DNA of 64,000 nucleotides from NCBI GenBank assembly GCA_029961685.1, contig JARWKL010000001.1, forward strand, positions 23,758,295 to 23,822,294. The letters run 5' to 3'. The notes beneath the pieces were generated by a model. It was not told the origin of the DNA. It ran no database searches and worked only from the letters and a program-made list of their open reading frames with translations. The position numbers and the translations under genes were made by a program. Positions within the stretch are counted from its first letter, which is position 1. Each line of letters starts with the position of its first letter. This stretch comes from Aristolochia californica (lineage: Eukaryota; Streptophyta; Magnoliopsida; Piperales; Aristolochiaceae). Below are positions 1 to 12,205 of this stretch, piece after piece.

Positions 1-204
1 GCCGTTTTGGTTTATGGGATGAAGGTAGAGTGAAAACTCAAAGTTTAGATTGAAGAAAAAAGAGTACATCTAAAAGAGAAATGTAAAATGCACAAATGTA
101 GAGAGAGATAATTCCAAAGAATGTTTGTAATTTTTGGGGATTGTAAACTCTTTCTAGTTTTTATATATTTGGTTATACAATCGTCGGGAAAAGGGGAAGC
201 GGAG
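1..204. repeat. 3' end of a D-type monomer
   Basis: Partial monomer entering from the left edge. It carries the D-type signatures GCCGTTTTGG, AGTTTAGATTGAAG and CTAAAAGAGAAATG, also seen at about 2,680-2,770 and 6,040-6,125. In the complete higher-order repeats a D tail is followed by an E monomer. Here it is followed by an A monomer, so this edge is itself a non-standard junction. Confidence 0.8.
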
Positions 205-3200
205 GATTTTTAACTGTGTGTTGACTTCCAATCCATAAGTCATTTCTTTGGGTAATATAGCCCGTTAGGCATCATAAATCACTTTAATATCATCTACGAT
301 CATTTGGTCAGCTTTTTTGTAAATGGGCAAAATAATGGATTGTTTGACTCGGGGTAAATATCCCACCGCACGTTCATTTGAGAATTTAATGAGCGTTTAT
401 TATTCTCTTTAAAAGGTTTGGATTCGTATGGACTTGCATCTTTAACATGTTTCAAGCCTGCATATCCATTTTTCAAGCATGTGTGAAAGAAATCTCTTTC
501 TTATAAAATTCCAAGCTCTTAGGGTCAACAACTAGTGGAATTTCCCAAACTTGGACAACAAAAATTTTGTTTTCATTTGTGGATGTTTGAAGAAATTTTC
601 TTTACTCACATTTGTTGCTGTTTTAAATTTTTTCCATACATAAAGTCTAAATTTTATGATTTTCTTGTGATCTTTTTGCCTTTTTTGTTTACTGGATGAA
701 GGGATAGCGAAAACTGAAAGTTTTGATTTAAAAAAAAAGAGCACATCTAAAATGGAAATACACAATCCACAAAGGTAGGGAGAGATAATTCCAAAGAGTG
801 TTTTTAATTTTTAGAGATTGTAAGCTCTTTTTAGTTTTTATATATCACGTTTTCCAATCATCGAGAAAAAAGGGAGGCAATGGATTTTTAGCCGAGTGTT
901 GACTCCAAATCCATAAGTCTTTTCGGAGGGTAATATAGCCTGTTACACATGATAAATCAGTTTACAATCATCTATGATTGTAAGATCAGCTTATTGTAAA
1001 TGGGCAAAATAATGTCTTGTTTGACTCAGGTAAATGTCCCACCGCAAGTTCTCTTGGTAATTTAATGTGTTTGTTATTCTCTTTAAAAGGTTTGGATCCA
1101 TAGGTGATTTGCATCTTTAACATGTTTCAAGCATGCATATCCATGTTTAAAGCATGTGCGGAAGAAATCTCTTTCTTATAAAATTCCAAGTTGTTAGGGT
1201 TGAACAAGTGAAATTTCACAAACTTGGACAACAAAACATTTGTGTTCATTTGTGGTGTGTGAATAAATTTTCTTTAAGTAAATTTGTTATTGTTTTAAAT
1301 TTTTTCCATACATAAACTCTAAAATTTTCATTTTGTTGTGATCTATTTGCCTTTTTGGTTTACGGGATGAAGGGAGACTGAAAACTCAAAGTTTTGATTT
1401 AAGAAAACAAAGAACATCTAAAATGGAAATTAACAATGCACAAATATAGAGAGAGATAATTCCAAAGAGTGTCTGTAATTTTTAGGGATTGTGAGCTCTT
1501 TTTAGTTTTTATTTATCAAGTTTTGCAATCGTCGGAAAAAGCGGGAGGCGGGGGATTTTTAACAAAGTATTGTCTCTAATCCATAAGTCATTTCTTAGGG
1601 TAATATAGCCCGTTACGCATGATAAATCACTTTACAATCATCTATGATCGTTAGGTCAGTTTTTTAAAATGGGCAAAATAAAGGCTTGTTTGACTTGGGT
1701 AAATATCTCACAGCACGTTTACTGTACAATTTATTGAGCGTTTGTTATTCTCTTTAAAAGGTTTGGACCCATACATGATTTGCATCTTTAACTTGTTTCA
1801 AGCATGCATATCCATTTTTAAAGCATGTGTGGAAGAAATCTCTTTCTTATAAAATTCCAACCTGTTAGGGTTAAACTAGTGGAATTTCCCAAACTTGGAC
1901 AACAAAACTTTTGTGTTCATTTGTGGTGTGTGAATAAAATTTTTTCATTACATTTGTTATTTTTTTAAATTTTTCCGTAAACTCTTTAATTTTCAATTTG
2001 TTGTGACCTATTTGCCTTTTTGGTTTACGGGATGAAGGGAGAGCGAAAACTAAAAGTTTTGATTTCTGGAAAAAAGAGTACGAATAAAATGGAATTGCAC
2101 AATAAACAAATGTAGAGAGAGATAATTCCATAGAGTGTCTGTAATTTTTAGGGATTGTGAGCTCTTTTAAGTTTTTATATATCAGGTCTAGCAATCATCG
2201 GGAAAAGGGGAAGGCGGGGGATTTTTAATTGAGTGTTGACTCCCAATCCATATGTCATTTCTTAGGGTAATATATTATGCATGAAAAATCACTTTACAAT
2301 CCTCTATGATTGTCAAGTTAGGTTTTTGTAAATGAGCAAAATTATGGCTTGTTTTACTCGGGCAAATATCCCACCGCTCGTTCACTTAAGAATTTAATGA
2401 GCGTTTGATATTCTCATTAAAAGGTTTTGATCTAAATGTCATTTGCATCTTTAACATGTTTCAAGCATGCATATCCCTTTTTAAAGGATGTGTGGAAGAA
2501 ATCTCTTTTTTCTAGAATTACAAGTTGTTAGGGTCAACAACTTGTGGAATTTGCCAAACATGGACAACTAAACTTTTGTGTTCATTTGTGGGGTGTGAAT
2601 AAATTTTATTTACTGACATTTGTTATTGTTTGAAATTTTTTCCCTACATAAACTCTAAAATTTTCATTTTGTTGTGATCTATTTGCCGTTTTGGTTTACA
2701 GGATGAAGGGAGAGCGAAAACTCAAAGTTTAGATTGAAGAAAAAAGAGTACATCGAAAAGAGAAATGAAAAATGCACAAATGTACAGAGAGATAATTCCA
2801 AAGAGTGTTTGCAATTTTTGGGGATTGTAAACTCTTTCTAGTTTTTTATATATTAGGTTATGCAATCATCGGGAAAAGGGGGAAGCGGGGGATTTTTAAC
2901 TCAGTGTTGACTCCCAATCCATAAGTCATTTCTTAGGGTGATATAGCCCGTTACGCATGATAAATCACCTTACGATCATCTATGATCGTGAGGTCAAGTT
3001 TTTGTAAATGGGCAAAATAATAGCTTGTTTGACTCGGGTAAATATCCCACCGCCCGTTCACTTGAGAATTTAATGAGCGTTTGTTATTCTCTTTAAAAGG
3101 TTTTGATCCATAGGTGATTTGCATATTTAACTTGTTTCACGCATGCATATCTATTTTTAAAGCATGTGTGGAAGAAATCTCTTTCTTACAAAATTCCAAG

Positions 3201-3561
3201 TTTTTAGGGTTGGACTAGTGGAATTTCCCAAACTCTGACAACAAAACTTTTGTGTTCATTTCTAGTGTGGGAATAATTTTTCTTTACTTACATTTGTTAT
3301 TGTTTTAAATTTTTTCCATAAACAAACTCTAAAATTTTCATTCTGTTGTGTTCTATTTGCCTTTTTGGTTTACGGGATGAAGGGAGAGCGAAAACTCAAA
3401 CTTTTGATTTAAGAAAAAAGAGTACATCTAAAATGGATATGCACGACGCAAAAATGTAGAGAGATATAATTCCAAAGAGTGTCTGTAATTTTTAGGGATT
3501 GTGACCTCTTTTTTTTTTTGTATATCAGGATTTACAATCGTCGGGAAAAGGTGGAGGTGGG
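205..3561. repeat. Pentameric higher-order repeat, copy 1 (A-B-C-D-E)
   Basis: Five distinguishable monomers: A 205-882, B 883-1553, C 1554-2219, D 2220-2890, E 2891-3561. Diagnostic features follow. A: GATCATTTGGTCAGC and AAGCCTGCATATCC. B: TTTTTAGCCGAGTG, CATAAGTCTTTTC and GCATGTGCGGAAG. C: TTAACAAAG, GTCAGTTTTTTAAAATGGG and AACATCTAAAATGGAAATT. D: TTTTAATTGAGTG, CATATGTC, TTTTGATCTAAATGTC, ATATCCCTTTTTAAAG and AACTTGTGGAATTTGCC. E: GGTGATATAGCCC, CACCTTACGATC and GTGAGGTCAAG. The unit is 3,357 bp. Confidence 0.88.
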
Positions 3562-6500
3562 GAATTTTTAACTGTGTTGACTCCCAATCCATAAGTCATT
3601 TCTTAGGGTAATATAGCCCGTTAGGCATGATAAATCACTTTACAATCATCTATGATCATTTGGTCAGCTTTTTTGAATATGGGCAAAATAATGGCTTGTT
3701 TGACTCGGGTAAATATCCCACCGCACGTTCGCTTGAGAATTTAATGAGCGTTTATTATTCATTTTAAAAGGTTTGGATTCATATGGATTTGCATCTTTAA
3801 CATGTTTCAAGCCTGCATATCCATTTTTCAAGCATGTGTGAAAGAAATCTCTTTCTTATAAAATTCCAAGCTGTTAGGGTCAACAACTAGTGGAATTTCC
3901 CAAACTTGGACAACAAAACTTTTGTTTTCATTTGTGGATGTTTGAATAAATTTTATTTACTTACATTTTTTGTTGTTTGAAATTTTTTCCATACATAAAC
4001 TCTAAAATTTTTTATTTTCTTGTAATTTTTTTGCCTTTTTGGTTTATTGGATGAAGGGATGGCGAAAAGTGAAAGTTTTGATTTAACAAAAAAGAGTACA
4101 TCTAAAATGGAAATGCACAATGCACAAATGTAGGGAGAGATAATTCCAAAGAGTGTTTTTAATTTTTAGGGATTGTAAGATCTTTTTAGTTTTTATATAT
4201 CACGTTTTCCAATCATCGAGAAAAGGGGGAGGCAGGGGATTTCTAGCCGAGTGTTGACTCCCAATCCATAAATCTTTTCTTTGGGTAATATAGCCCTTTT
4301 TACATGATCAATCAGTTTACAATCATCTATGATCGTAAGATCAGCTTATTGTAAATGGGCAAAATAATGTCTTGTTTGACTCAGGTAAATGTCCCACCGC
4401 ACGTTCTCTTGATAATTTAATGAGCGTTTGTTATTCTCTTTAAAGGTTTGGATCAATAGGTGATTTGAATCTTTAACATGTTTTAAGCATGCATATCCAT
4501 GTTTAAAGCATCTGCGGAAGAAATCTCTTTCTTATAAAATTCCAAGTTGTTAGGGTTGAACTAGTAAAATTTCACAAACTTAGACAACAAAATATTTGTG
4601 TTCATTTGTGGAGTGTGAATAAATTTTATTTAAGTACATTTGTTATTGTTTTAAATTTTTTCTATACATAAACTCTAAAATTTTTATTTTTTTGTGATCT
4701 ATTTGCCTTTTTGATTTACGGGATGAAGGGAGAGTGAAAACTCAAAGTTTTGATTTAAGAAAATAGAGAACATCTAAAATGGAAATTCACAATGCAAAAA
4801 AATGGAGAGAAATAATTCCAAAGAGTGTCTGTAATTTTTAGGGATTGTGAGTTCTTTTTAGTTTTAATGTATCAGGTTTTCCAATCGTTGGGAAAGGCGG
4901 GAGGCGGGGGATTTTTAACAAAGTGTTGACTCCAATCCATAAGTCATTTCTTAGGTTAATATAGCCCGTTATGCATAATAAATCACTTTAGAATCATTTA
5001 TGATCGTTAGGTCAATTTTTTAAAATGGGCAAAATAATGGCTTGTTTGACTCGGGTAAATATCCCACAGCACATTTACTGTAGAATTTATTGAGCATTTT
5101 TTATTCTCTTTAAATGGTTTGGATCCATATATGATTTGCATCTTTAACTTGTTTCAAGGATGCATATCCATTTTTAAAGCATGTGTGGAAGAAATCTCTT
5201 TCTTATAAAATTCCAAGCTGTTAGGGTTAAACTACTGGAATTTTCCAAACTTGGACAACAAAACTTTTGTGTTCATTTTTGGTGTGTGAATAAAATTTTT
5301 ACATTAAATTTTTTATTTTTTTAAATTTTTCCATAAACTCTATAATTTTCAATTTTTTTGTGACCTATTTGCCTTTTTGGTTTACGGGATGAAGGGAGAG
5401 CGAAAACTAAAAGTTTTGATTTCAGAAAAAAGAGTACGTATAAAATGGAATTGCACAATAAAAAATGTACAGAAACATAATTCCAAAGAGTGTCTGTAAT
5501 TTTTAGGGATTGTGAGCTCTTTTTAATTTTTATATATCAGGTCTGGCAATCATCGGGAAAAGGGGAAGGCGGGGGATTTTTAATTGAGTGTTGACTCCCA
5601 ATCCATATGTCATTTATTAGGGTAATATATTGCGCATGATAAATCACTTTACAATCATCTATGATTGTTAGGTTAGCTTTTTGTAAATGAGCAAAATTAT
5701 GGCTTGTTTTACTCGGGTAAATATCCCACCGCACGTTCATTTAAGAATTTAATGAGCGTTTGTTATTCTCTTTAAAAGGTTTTGATCCAAAGGTCATTTG
5801 CATCTTTAACCTGTTTCAAGCATGCATATCCCTTTTTAAAGCATGTGTGGAAGAAATCTTTTTTTTCTAAAATTCCAAGCTGTTAGGGTCAACAACTTGT
5901 GGAATTTGCCAAACTTGGACAACAAAACTTTTGTGTTCATTTGTGGGGTGTGAATAAGTTTTATTTACTGACATTTGTTATTGTTTTAAATTTTTTCCCT
6001 ACATAAACTCTAAAATTTTCATTTTGTTGTGATCTATTTGCCGTTTTGGCTTACGGGATGAAGGGAGAGCGAAAACTCGAAGTTTAGATTGAAGAAAAAA
6101 GAGTACATCTAAAAGAGAAATGCAAAATGCACAAATGTAGAGAGAGATAATTCCAAAGAGTGTTTGTAATTTTTTGAGATTGTAAATTCTTTCTAGTTTT
6201 AATATATTAGGTTATGCAATCGTCGGGAAAAGGGAGAAGCGGGGGATTTTTAACTGAGTGTTGACTCCCAATCCATAAGTCATTTCTGAGGGTAATATAC
6301 CCCGTTACGCCTTACAATCATCTATGATCGTGAGGTCAAGTTTTTGTAAATGGGCAAAATAATGGCTTGTTTGACTCGGGTAAATATCCCAATGCATGTT
6401 CACTTGAGAATTTAATGAGCGTTTGTTATTCTCTTTAAAAGGTTTTGATCCATAGGTGATTTGCATATTTAACTTGTTTCAAGCATGCATATCCATTTTT

Positions 6501-6905
6501 AAAGCATGTGTGGAAGAAATCTTTTTCTTACAAAATTCCAAGTTTTTAGGGTTGAACTACTGGAATTTCCCAAACTTGGACAACAAAACTTTTGTGTTCA
6601 TTTGTAGTGTGAGAATAACTTTTCTTTACTTACATTCGTTATTGTTTTAAATTTTTTCCATAAATAAACTCTAAAAGTTTCATTATGTTGTGATCTATTT
6701 GCCTTTTTGGTTTACAGGATGAAGGGAGAGCGAAAACTCAAACTTTTGATTTAAGAAAAAAGAGTACATCTAAAATGGATATGCACAACGCACAAATATA
6801 GAGTGATGTAATTCCAAAGAGTGTCTGTAATTTTTGGGGATTGTGTCCTCTTTTTTGTTTTTGTATATCAGGATTTGCAATCGTCGGGAAAAGGGGGAGG
6901 TGGGG
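3562..6905. repeat. Pentameric higher-order repeat, copy 2
   Basis: Same order as copy 1: A 3562-4237, B 4238-4909, C 4910-5574, D 5575-6244, E 6245-6905, total 3,344 bp. The same diagnostic substitutions recur in the same monomers, for example GCCGAGTG at 4,246, TTAACAAAG at about 4,915 and TTTTAATTGAG at about 5,578. E lacks about 13 bp near 6,310, where GTTACGC runs straight into CTTACAATC. By eye, same-type monomers in different copies agree at roughly 95% of positions, clearly closer than different types. Confidence 0.88.
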
Positions 6906-9900
6906 GATTTTCAACTGAGTGTTGTCTCCCAATCCATAAGTCATTTCTTAGGGTAATATAGCCCGTTAGGCATGATAAATCACTTTACAATCATCTATGA
7001 TCATTTGGTCATCTTTTTTGTAAATGGGTAAAATAATGGGTTGTTTGACTCGGGGAAATATCCCACCGCACGTTCACTTGAGTATTTAATGAGCGTTTAT
7101 TATTCTCTTTAAAAGGTTTGGATTCATATGGATTTGCATCTTTAACATGTTTCAAGCCTGCATATCCATTTTTCAAGCATGTGTGAAAGAAATCTCTTTC
7201 TTATAAAATTCCAAGCTGTTAGGGTCAACAACTAGTGGAATTTCCCAAACTTGGACAACAAAACTTTTGTTTTCATTTGGGGATGTTTGAATAAATTTTC
7301 TTTACTCACATTTGTTGTTGTTTTAAATTTTTTCCATACATAAACTCTAAAATTTTTGATTTTCTTGTGATCTTTTTGCGTTTTTGGTTTACTGGATGAA
7401 GGGATAGAGAAAACTGAAAGTTTTGATTTAACAAAAAAGAGTACATCTAAAATGGAAATGCACAATCCACAAATGTAGGGAGAGATAATTCAAAGGAGTG
7501 TTTTTAATTTTTTGGGATTGTAAGCTCTTTTTAGTTTTTATATATCACATTTTCCAATCATAGATAAAAAGGGGAGGCAGAGGATTTTTAGCTTAGTGTT
7601 CACTCCCAATCCATAAGTCTTTTCTTAGGGTAATATAGCCCGTTACAATTGATAAATCAGTTTACAATCATCTATGATCGTAAGATCATCTTATTGTAAA
7701 TGGGCAAAATAATCTCTTGTTTGACTCAAGTAAATGTCCCACCGCACGTTCTCTTAATAATTTAATGAGCGTTTATTATTCTCTTTAAAAGGTTTGGATC
7801 CATAGGTGATTTGAATCTTTAACATGTTTCAAGCATGCATATCAATGTTTAAAGCATGTGCGGAAGAAATCTCTTTCTTATAAAATTCCAAGTTGTTAGG
7901 GTTGAACTAGTGAAATTTTACAAACTTGGGCAACAAAACATTTGTGTTCATTTGTGGTGTGTGAATAAATTTTCTTTAAGTACATTTATTATTGTTTTAA
8001 ATTTTTTCCATACATATACTCTAAAATTTTCATTTTGTTGTGATCTATTTGCCTTTTTGGTTTACGGGATGAAGGGCGAGTGAAAACTCAAAGTTTTGAT
8101 TTAAGAAAATAGAGAACATCTAAAATTGAAATTAACAATGCACAAATATAGAGAGAGATAATTCCAAAAAGTGTCTGTAATTTTTAGGGATTGTGAGCTC
8201 TTTTTAGTTTTTATGTATCAGGTTTTGCAATCGTCGGGCAAAGCGGGAGGCGGGGGATTTTTAACAAAGTGTTGACTCCAATCCATAAGTCATTTCTTAG
8301 GGTAATATAGCCCGTTACGCATGATAAATCACTTTACAATCATCTATGATCGCTAGGTCAGTTTTTTAAAATGGGCAAAATAATGGCTTGTTTGACTCGG
8401 GTAAATATCCCACAACACGTTTACTATAGAATTTATTGAGTGTTTGTTATTCTTTTCAAAAGGTTTGGATCCATACATGATTTGCATCTTTAACTTGTTT
8501 CAAGCATGCATATCCATTTTTAAAGCATGTGTGGAAGAAATCTCTTTCTTATAAAATTCCAAGCTGTTAGGGTTAAACTAGCGGAATTTCCCAAACTTGG
8601 ACAACAAAACTTTTGTGTTCATTTGTGGTGTGTGAATAAAATTTTTTTCATTACATTTGTTATTTTTTTAAATTTTTCCATAAACCCTATAATTTTCAAT
8701 TTGTTGTGACCTATTTGCCTTTTTGGTTTACGGGATGAAGGGAGAGCAAAAACTAAAAGTTTTGATTTCAGGAAAAAAGAGTACGTATTAAATGGAATTG
8801 CACAATAAAAAAATTTAGAAAGAGATAATTACATAGAGTGTCTATAATTTTAAGGGATTGTGAGCTCTTTTTAGTTTTTATATATCAGGTCTGGCAATCA
8901 TCGGGAAAATGGGTAGGCGGGGGATTTTTAATTGAATGTTGACTCCCAATCCATCTGTCATTTCTTAGGGTAATATGTTATGCATGATAAATCAGTTTAC
9001 AGTCATCTATGATTGTTAGGTTAGCTTTTTGGAAATGGGCAAAATTATGGCTTGTTTTGTTATTCTCTTTAAAAGGTTTTGATCCAAAGGTCATTTGCAT
9101 CTTTAACATGGTTCAAGAATGCATATCCCTTTTTAAAGCATGTGTGGAAGAAATCTCTTTTTTCTAAAATTCCAAGCTGTTAGGGTCAACAACTAGTGGA
9201 ATTTGCCAAACTTGGACAACAAAACTTTTGTGTTCATTTTTGGGGTGTAAATATATTTTATTTACTGACATTTGTTATTGTTTTAAATTTTTTCCCTACA
9301 TAAACTCTAAATTTTTCATTTTGTTGTGATCTATTTGTCGTTTTGGTTTTCAGGATGAAGGGAGAGTGAAAACTCAAAGTTTTGATTGAAGAAAAAAGAG
9401 TACATCTAAAAGAGAAATGCAAAATGCACAAATGTAGAGAGAGATAATTCCAAAGAGTGTTTGTAATTTTTGGGGTTAGTAAACTCTTTCTCGTTTTTAT
9501 ATATTAGGTTATGAAATCATCGGGAAAAGGGGAAGAGGGGGATTTTTAACTCAGTGTTGACTCCCAATCCATAAGTCATTTCTTAGGGTGATATAGCCCG
9601 TTACGCTTGATAAATAACCTTACAATCATCTATGATCGTGAGGTCAAGTTTTTGTAAATGGGCAAAATAATGGCTTGTTTGACTCGAGTAAATACCCCAC
9701 CGCCTGTTCACTTGAGAATTTAATGAGCATTTGTTATTCTCTTTCAAAGGTTTTGATCCATAGGTGATTTGGATATTTAACTTTTTTCAAGCATGCATAT
9801 CCATTTTTAAAGCATGTGTGCAAGAAATCTCTTTCTTACAAAATTCCAAGTTTTTAGGGTTGAACTAGTGGAATTTCCAAAACTTGGACAACAAAACTTT

Positions 9901-10212
9901 TGTGTTCATTTGTAGTGTGGGAATAACATTTCTTTACTTACATTTGTTATTGTTTTAAATTTTTTCCATAAATACACTCTAAAATTTTCATTCTGTTGTG
10001 ATCTATTTGCCTTTTTGGTTTACGGGATGAAGGGAGAGCGAAAACTCAAACTTTTGATTTAAGAAAAAAGAGTACATCTAAAATGGATATGCACAACGCA
10101 CAAATGTAGAGAGATATAATTCCAAAGAGTGTCTGTAATTTTTAGGGATTGTGACCTCTTTTTTGTTTTTGTATATCAGGATTTGCAATCATCGGGAAAA
10201 GGGGAGGTGGGG
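6906..10212. repeat. Pentameric higher-order repeat, copy 3
   Basis: A 6906-7582, B 7583-8255, C 8256-8922, D 8923-9540, E 9541-10212, total 3,307 bp. D is only 618 bp because about 54 bp is missing at about 9,058 (GGCTTGTTTT joined to GTTATTCTC). This is the last complete A-E pentamer in the window. Confidence 0.87.
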
Positions 10213-12205
10213 GATTTTTAACTGAGTGTTGACTCCCAATCCATAAGTCATTTCTTATGGTAATATAGCCCGTTAGGCATGATAAATCACTTTACAATCA
10301 TCTATGATCATTTGGTCAGCTTTTTTGAAAATGGGCAAAATAATGGCTTGTTTGACTCGGGTAAATATCCCACCGCACGTTCACTTGAGAATTTAATGAG
10401 CGTTTATTATTCTCTTTAAAAGGTTTGGATTCATATGGATTTGCATCTTTAACATGTTTCAAGCCTGTATATCCATTTTTCAAGCTTGTGTGAAAGAAAT
10501 CTCTTTCTTATAGAATTTCAAGCTGTTAGGGTCAACAACAAGTGGAATTTCCCAAACTTGGACAACAAAACTTTTGTTTTCATTTGTGGATGTTTGAATA
10601 AATTTCCCTTACTCACAGTCGTTGTTGTTTTAAATTTTTTCCATACATAAACTCTAAAATTTTTTATTTTCTTCTGATCTTTTTGCCTTTTTGGTTTACT
10701 GGATGAAGGGATAGCGAAAACTGAATTTTTTGATTTATCAAAAAAAAGTACATCTAAAATGGAAATGCACAATGCACAAATGTAGGGAGAGATAATTCCA
10801 AAGAGTTTTTTTAATTTTTAGGGATTGTAAGCTCTTTTTAGTTTTTATATATCACGTTTTCCAATCATCGAGAAAAGGGGGAGGCAGGGGATTTTTAGCC
10901 GAGTGTTGACTCCCAATCAATAAATCTTTTCTTAGGGTAATATAGCCCGTTACACATGATAAATCAGTTTACAATCATCTATGATCGTAAGATCAGCTTA
11001 TTGTAAGTGGGCAAAATAATGTCTTGTTTGACTCAGGTAAATGTCCCAGCTCACGTTCTCTTGATAATTTAATGAGCGTTTGTTATTCTCTTTAAAAGGT
11101 TTTGATCAAAAGGTCATTTGCATCTTTAACATGTTTCAAGCATGCATATCCCTTTTTAAAGCATGTGTGGAAGAAATCTCTTTTTTCTAAAATTCCTAGC
11201 TGTTAGGGTCAACAACTTGTGGAATTTGCCAAACTTGGACAACAAAACTTTTGTGTTCATTTGTGGGGTGTGAATAAATTTTGTTTACTGACATTTGTTA
11301 TTGTTTTAAATTTTTTCCATACAGAAAAACTAAAATTTTCATTTTGTTGCGATCTATTTGCCGTTTTGGTTTACGGGATGAAGGGAGAGCAAAAAATCAA
11401 AGCTTAGATTGAAGAAAAAAGAGTATATCTAAAATAGAAATGCAAAATACATAAATGTAGAGAGAGATAATTCCAAAGAGTGTTTGCTATTTTTGGGGAT
11501 TGTAAACTCTTTCTAGTTTTTATATATCAGGTTACTCAATCGTCGGGAAAAGGGGGAAGCGGGGGATTTTTAACTGAGTGTTGACTCCCAATCCATAAGT
11601 CATTTCTTAGGGTAATACAGCCCGTTACGCATGATAAATCACCTTACAATCATCTATGACCGTGAGGTCATCTTTTTGTAAATAGGCAAAATAATGGCTT
11701 GTTTGACTCGGGTAAATATCCCACCGCCCGTTCACTTAAGAATTTAATGAGCATTTGTTATTCTCTTTAAAAGGTTTTGATCCATAGGTGATTTGCATAT
11801 TTAACTTGTTTCAAGCATGTATATCCATTTTTAAAGCATGTGTGGAAGAAATCTCTTTCTTACAAAATTCCAAGTTTTTAGGGTTGAACTACTGGAATTT
11901 CCCAAACTTGGACAACAAAACTTTTGTGTTCATTTGTAGTGTGAGAAGAACTTTTCTCCATAAATAAACTCTAAAATTTTCATTCTGTTGTGATCTATTT
12001 GCCTTTTTGGTTTAGGGGATGAAGGGAGAGCGAAAACTCAAACTTTTGATTTAAGAAAAAAGAGTACATCTAAAATGGATATGCACAACACACAAATGTA
12101 GAGAGATATAATTCCAAAGAGTGTCTGTAATTTTTAGGGATTGTGACCTCTTTTTTGTTTTTGTATATCAGGATTTGCAATCATCGGGAAAAGGGGGAGG
12201 TGGGG
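10213..12205. repeat. Deleted HOR copy: A, B/D hybrid, E
   Basis: A 10213-10889, a B monomer from 10890 that becomes D-type at about 11,098, then E 11565-12205. The first part of the hybrid has the B signature TTTTTAGCCGAGTG. After TTATTCTCTTTAAAAGG it has the D signatures TTTTGATCAAAAGGTC, ATATCCCTTTTTAAAG and AACTTGTGGAATTTGCC. All of C and parts of B and D are missing, as expected from an unequal in-register exchange. E also lacks about 31 bp at about 11,953. Confidence 0.85.

Noticed and set aside
532..8709. ORFs of 60-107 codons on both strands in the left pentamer block
   Set aside because: They recur at the same monomer position with the same spacing as the satellite, begin and end at monomer landmarks, and differ by indels between copies. 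They are frames of the repeat, not genes.
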